Below, piece by piece: positions 58,686 to 64,000 of a stretch of 64,000 nucleotides of DNA; positions within the stretch are counted from its first letter, which is position 1; each line of letters begins with the position of its first letter. Source of the DNA: Dasypus novemcinctus (taxonomy: Eukaryota; Chordata; Mammalia; Cingulata; Dasypodidae); contig NC_080683.1 of assembly GCF_030445035.2 (NCBI RefSeq), positions 116,855,225 through 116,919,224 on the forward strand. The letters run 5' to 3'. Under the pieces are notes generated by a model. The model ran no database searches. It saw nothing but the letters and a program-made list of their open reading frames with translations, and was not told the origin of the DNA. The translations under genes and the position numbers were made by a program.

Positions 58686-60564
58686 GGCGAAAGGGAAACT
58701 TGGCCTCACGGTTGAGGATATCTAGGGCATTCGGTGACAGATACACAGAGAGTAACTGTGACCTCAGGACCAGGTACAGGTTAGAAACCCCCTGATCTAG
58801 GCCATGATACTTTCCAGCTTTTCTTGACTTTCAGGAAACCTAGTAGCAAACGAAATGCTGAGCTCCAATACTCCCATAACTAGTATGCTGTGTTCTCCAC
58901 CCTGAGTCAGTAGGCGGTCAACCATGTCCCCCAACGCGCATGAGGACACCTGTGTGCTGATGGGTGAGACGGAAGGAGGGGACTCAGGGTCCCACCACCT
59001 CCATCTCAGCAGCTCCAGGGATATGGTAGGAAGAACTGAGGCTTAGCTCTAACACTCCCTGGCGACGTGACGCTTTATGCTGAGCTGTGCTCATCTGTAA
59101 AAAGTGCCTCGTAGTCCTCTGTGGCAAGTTTCCAGTAACGATGAATCAAGTTAGTACATCTTTAACACTTAGAATATTGCCTGACAAAGAACTAGCACTC
59201 CACAATTGTTAGCTATTACTCTTGCTTTTTAATGCCTTTTAGAAAAGATTTTGTTGTAATCAAGAGTGCCGAAATGAAAAAAAAAAATGAAAACCTCTCT
59301 CTTCTATGGTTCCTGACCTCTTTTTGCATATTTTAAACCATCTTTCTCCATCTGTTTTGTTTGTATTTATGTTCTATATTGTTTTTTCCCATAAATGAGA
59401 GACAATTTATTCCCAGTCTGCCACTGTTGACCTAGCAAACTGCCATCTTCCAAAAATGGCAAGAGTTAGTCTTGACTCTTCCCCGTGAGAAGCTTGGAAA
59501 AGGCCTTTGTTTCTTGGTTCAAAAAACTGACCAAAGATATGGTGACAACTTAAATATTTTGCTGGCCTCCCTGCAAATGAGAGAGTCAGGAAGCACACAA
59601 AAAAAGGAGATGGACAACCACAGAGGAAAAAGAATGTCTGTTTTTGGTCATTTGAATGCTCCTTACTTTCCTTGCCCTTTATTTCTACTTTTGAAACATG
59701 TTTAAAGAAAACCTTAAATTACAAAAGAAGCACATTCTTATTTTCCATTTTTGAGCTGTAAAAGCAGCGTGGCAATGCATATGAACTTGTATGAGTACAC
59801 TGTTTTAGAGAGGAGAATAATGGGCCCCATGGGGGGGTGTCTTTCATAGACCCTGCCCCTGCTTCCCCTGCTCTGCCTGCTCTGAGCTCTGGTCTAGCCT
59901 TTGCCTTCTGGCTTCCAGTTGGCCTTGGCCAATGGCTACTGCATTAACTTATTTTTCAACACATGACCCCACCTTTGTAAATCACCCCTTTATTAGCTTC
60001 TCCTCACATTAATCAGAGCATGCCATCTGTTTCCTTTAAGAACCTGATTACCAGTCAGCTCTCCTCCCTCTAGAGAAGCAAGCACCATCTAAACTTTGAG
60101 TGAACATTCCTTTGCTTTTTCAACCATCTATGTATGTTAAACATGTATGTGTTGAATGAATGAATAAATGAACCCAATGCACTCTTATGAAGCACCTGCT
60201 AGTGCTTTGCGATAGATGGAGAAGATTCTCTGCCTTAAGCAGTTTCTAAAACAGACGAGGAGAAAAAGGAATGTAATACACAGCTGGAAAGTGACAGGCT
60301 CAGTTCTGGGACAGTTCAGACCTTCGCTGGGGGAGAAATGGTTTTCACAGATGGGATCAGAAAATGGTTGATGGGTGAGGATGCTTTGGAAGAAAGTGCT
60401 GAAGGATTTGTTTAAAAATCTGCTTTTGAAAGTTTACTGTCAATGACTTAGATTGTGTTCTCATTAGGTCAGTTTTTTCTGTTGTTGTTTTTACTTTTGC
60501 ATGGCATTTAAATCCTTTCATTGTGATTTAATTGTCCAATGTCTCATAATTTGCCAGAGGTGCT
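58686..60564. other. No gene recognised
   Basis: Mostly unique AT-rich sequence apart from the MIR near 59.1 kb and an L2-like end near 60.15-60.26 kb. Confidence 0.5.
59030..59215 (+). repeat. MIR SINE, diverged
   Basis: Sense MIR pattern: gctgtgctcatctgtaaaa, then taacacttagaatattgcctg and agctattactc. Confidence 0.6.
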
Positions 60565-60990
60565 ATCTCAGATGCCACACAATGGCTTGGCTTAATTAAC
60601 AGTACTTTATTGGCTCAAAGTTTAGAGACCTAAAGACCCAAATCAAGGCATCTACTAGGCCATGCTTTCTCCCCAAAATCTGTAGCATTTTGGTGCCATC
60701 CTCTGGTTTCCTTAATTATATATTATATTCCTCGCTCCTGTCACACGGCATTGTCCTCTCCTTTCTCTTCGGTTCCTCCCTATGACCTTCTCCGACCTCT
60801 GAATTCCAGCTTCTTCTCTTTATAAGGCCTCTAGTAATAAGGATGAAGGCCCACCCTCCTTCAGTGGGCCCCAACGTAACTGAAATAACATCGTCCAAAG
60901 ATCCTCTTTACACTGGGTTCATACCGCAGGGAGGCCGACTAAGATTAAGAACGCGTTTGTTGGGGTCCAGAATTCACCTACCACCGTGTC
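60565..60990. mobile_element. Lineage-specific interspersed repeat, copy B
   Basis: Starts tgccacacaatggcttggct, continues agtactttattggctcaaag, cccaaatcaaggcatctact and cccaacgtaactgaaataac, and ends attaagaacgcgtttgttgg. It parallels copy A segment by segment. Confidence 0.65.
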
Positions 60991-61654
60991 TAAGGAATTT
61001 CTCAGGGAGAACAGTGTCCAGTGAACTGGCACAATCCTCTCTTTCAGAATCTCTTTAAAATGATATTAGCCTTGGATTGTTTAATTTAGAAAACCCACGG
61101 GTTATCTTGGTTTTACAGGACATTTCTGCCTTTCTCTACAGCTCTGACTGGTCTTCCCTTCTCAGGTACTTTTGTGAACTCAGCTTCTTCATCTTTCTTC
61201 TTTTATTTCTCTTATTGGCCATATACTTTTTCATTTTCTGTGCTCTCTGGAGATGTTTCTTACTCCCATTGCATGGTTTCTTAGTATTTTTAATGAATTT
61301 AAAAAGCAAAGAATATACGTCTTTAATAATAGTGATGATTGTCGTCCTCATGAGAAAATTTGGTCTTGTATTCAGGGATGACATCGTAGCATCAGGCGTT
61401 CTAGACTCGAGTCCCGCCCCACCACTGGGGCGCTCTGTGGCCTGGGTAATTTAAGGCAGGTCTTCTCTCTCAGTACTAGAGTTTTCAGCTGTAAGATGCG
61501 ATCACAACTCCCCCGTGCAGGGTGGTTGTAAAGAACAACGTTCCTGCTGAATGCCAGGCTCCCTGCAGTCCCGGATGTGGGAGGCTATTCACGATGGATA
61601 GCTGCAGTGACGCTGCGCAGGTCACACGGAGAGGCGCCTGCAGAGATGTCACCG

Positions 61655-62300
61655 GTTGTGGAAGCTGAGGGAGGTTCAATTATTTGTGTATAGATAGGCC
61701 AGGACTCAGGACTAATTTTGGGAAGGAAAAAGGATTTATTTATGACCAGCCAAGCTCGGAGTTTCTCATGCAAAATCTGAGCCCCAAACACGATTTTTGA
61801 GTTCTTTTAATACAGAGGAAGGGCCAAATGGTCCTTTGTTTCAGTGCTCAATAAGCTTGAATTAGCATATATCTTCCACATCCTGGGTAAGCTTTTAGCA
61901 TAGACTTCATACATTCTAGATAAGCTTTTAGCACATTTGGTTTGCATTTTTCCAGAATAAAGTTTATAACTGGACTGGAGTTGTGGCCATGGTTACCAAG
62001 GGCAGGGCTGCAGTTCTCACTGTCCCACACGCACAGCTCAGGACACCTACAGCTCAGGTTATCTATGAAGAGATGAACAGCTCCCCACCCATAGCCCACA
62101 TTAAGCCCACTCCGATATGGGTGTCCCTGGAGGGGACAATGTTGTACGCACACAGAGAAGAGATAGAGCAAGGTCAACTTCAGCACCAGCAGGGAACTGA
62201 GATGTTCCGTGCACGGCACCGTCTCCTGTGCTTGTGTGTCGTGGAGGAGGAACCCGCGCCTCCTCCAGGGACAGATAGCCCACCGGGGAGTGGGCAGGGG
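61655..62300 (-). mobile_element. Solo LTR of the same endogenous retrovirus family
   Basis: Read on the minus strand: gggctatgggtggggagctg, ctgcagccctgcccttggta, TATA-like ctgtattaaaag (around 61810), ataaataaatcctttttcct (around 61735), and the end tgagtcctggcc ... cttccacaacc near 61660. It parallels the copy at 27.8-28.9 kb. The long open frame across it is not retroviral coding sequence. Confidence 0.7.
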
Positions 62301-63420
62301 TGACACCGTGTGCCCACCCGAGTCAGGCTGTCTCCAGTGAATGTTTACATGTGCTGGGGACAACAGGGCAGGAATGTCTGGCCGTCCCCTTCCTACCAGG
62401 GCATTGTGTTTTATCCCGCCAGGCTGGCACGCCTGGTCCTGAGCACAGGGTGTGTTTGTGGGTCTGGGCAAAGGCGTCGGATGGCACTAGGACTGCCCCT
62501 TCCACATGCTGAGTGTAGCTCCAATGATGCCCTTTTTGGGCAACTTGCCCATCTAGAACTCTGAGCCAAGCCTCTCTGCTGAGCGCCAGACACAGACATT
62601 CCAGTGCCCATGGGGCACGTTTTGGGGGACACCCTGGTCCCTTGCAGGGCCTTTCTATCTCAGCAGCAGACCTCCCTCCTGACATTCAGGCAGAAACGTC
62701 CCTGTCCCCCTCCCTAAGCCACTGAAGTCCCTTAGCGTCTCCAGCACGGGGCTCCCTCCCCCCACACTGTGAATTTTTTACATTGGCAGGTCTCCGCCTC
62801 TATCCCCCGCCCCCTCAGCCTTCTCTCTGGGGCATGATTATCAATCACAGGGATCTTTCTCAGCTGCGGTTGAATAGCACTGCTTCCCTACCACCCCCCC
62901 GGCTGGGTCCCGATTGTGGGATTGTAGGGCCCTCTGCACTTGCCCCTCACCTTACTCTGGGGCCTGGTCTTTTGCTGCTCTCTCCAAACTTCTCCCTTGT
63001 TACATTTGGACCCTGCAGTGTGGAATTACTGCCATCTCCTGGACCCCACAGGCCCCGGGGCAGGTCCTGGCTGATAAATGCCACTGGCCTTTCCATACCG
63101 GCCCCACTCTCCCCCACCTTCCTTACCTGCCCCGTCATCCTTCAAGACTCTGCTTGACCATGGTCCCCTCTAGTGACCCTTGCTCCCGACGGCAGGGCAG
63201 GGGTAGCCGTGGTGGCCTTCTGCTGCCACCCCCCCAACTTGTGCCAAGCCCCTTTGACTCTTTATTGGGTTCACTGCTCCATAATTCTGTCCCCACTCCT
63301 AGGCTGGGGCCAGGGTTTTCTGAAACATGAGATATTTGTTGGATAAGTGCTTTTCATTTTTTTAAAAAAATCATTGAAAATGATTCAATTCCTATTGAAA
63401 ACCTGATTGCAAAGGATATA
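62301..63420. other. No gene recognised
   Basis: GC-moderate unique sequence; frames of 100-140 codons on both strands with no motif. Confidence 0.5.
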
Positions 63421-64000
63421 ATGTTGAGGACTGAATCATGTCCCCCACAAAAGGCATGTTCAAGTCCCAAATCCCAGTCCTGTGGGTGTGAACCCATCTG
63501 TAAATAGGACCTTTGAAGATGTTATTAGGTGGCGGAGTTGGCCCCGTGGTTAGGGCGTCCGTCTACCACATGGGAGGTCCACGGTTCAAACCCCGGGCCT
63601 CCTGACCCGTGTGGAGCTGGCCCATGCGCAGTGCTGATGCGCACAAGGAGTGCCGTGCCACGCAGGGGTGTCCCCCGCGTAGGGGAGCCCCACACACAAG
63701 GAGTGTGCCCCGTAAGGAGAACCACCCAGCGCGAAAGAAAGCGCAGCCTGCCCAGGAATGGCGCCGCACACACGGGGAGCTGACACAACAAGATGACGCA
63801 ACAAAAAGAGAAACAGATTCCCGTGGCGCTTACAACAACAGAAGCGGACAAAGAAGACGCAGAAAATAGACACAGAGAACAGATAACCAGGGTGGGGGGG
63901 GGAAGGGGAGAGAAATAAATGAATAAATAAATCTTTGGAAAAAAAAGAAGATGTTATTAAAGTGAGGCCAAACTGAACGAGGGTGGGCTTTAACCCAATA
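63421..64000 (+). mobile_element. MaLR-like LTR, sense, runs off the window
   Basis: Starts tgttgaggactgaatcatgt, continues cagtcctgtgggtgtgaacc, and resumes after a SINE with aaagtgaggccaaactgaac up to the window edge. Confidence 0.75.
63528..63946 (+). mobile_element. DAS-III-type SINE inside the LTR
   Basis: Full length with head ggcggagttggccccgtggt. Exact 13-bp target duplication gaagatgttatta at 63515-63527 and 63947-63959. Confidence 0.95.

Noticed and set aside
61848-62471. 207-codon open frame, minus strand
   Set aside because: Lies over a solo LTR, with no viral or cellular motif.
1-64000. CRISPR arrays, operons, prophage or bacterial gene layout
   Set aside because: No direct-repeat/spacer pattern and no prokaryotic gene density; the window is mammalian.

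Overview
The window is vertebrate nuclear DNA, most likely from the nine-banded armadillo (Dasypus novemcinctus) or a close cingulate. Two things point there. About 21 copies of tRNA-derived SINEs match, as I remember them, the DAS SINEs described in that animal. The one protein-coding gene is a placental-type IFNGR1. The species is inferred from recalled repeat families; no database was searched.

Region 1 (1 to about 2.65 kb) is 3' flank of IFNGR1, with an old LTR remnant and a dimeric SINE. Region 2 (about 2.65-22.4 kb) is the complete IFNGR1 gene on the minus strand. It has seven coding exons with consistent GT/AG junctions and phases, joining to 1431 coding bases (476 residues plus stop). 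Introns 1 and 3 hold a striking pentanucleotide array and an antisense L1 fragment. Region 3 (about 22.0-23.2 kb) is the CpG-island promoter of IFNGR1. It contains a tandem array of about eight 42-43 bp units rich in GC-box and CACCC-type motifs, starting only about 145 bp upstream of the start codon. Region 4 (23.2-64 kb) is gene-poor upstream flank. It holds DAS SINEs (two side by side, several inside older LTRs), L1 3' ends, MIR/L2/MER5 relics, MaLR-like LTRs, two related solo LTRs of an old endogenous retrovirus, and an RPL31 processed pseudogene.

Only one gene is expressed as protein here, so there is no operon or pathway cluster. IFNGR1 is the ligand-binding chain of the interferon-gamma receptor. 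Its JAK1-binding LPKS motif, di-leucine and STAT1-docking YDKPH motif are all intact. I found no wholly novel system. The best leads are the promoter minisatellite, the (GGGAC)n-type array in intron 1, a shortened exon 5 start relative to human, the solo-LTR pair, and the absence of DAS SINEs from the IFNGR1 transcription unit.
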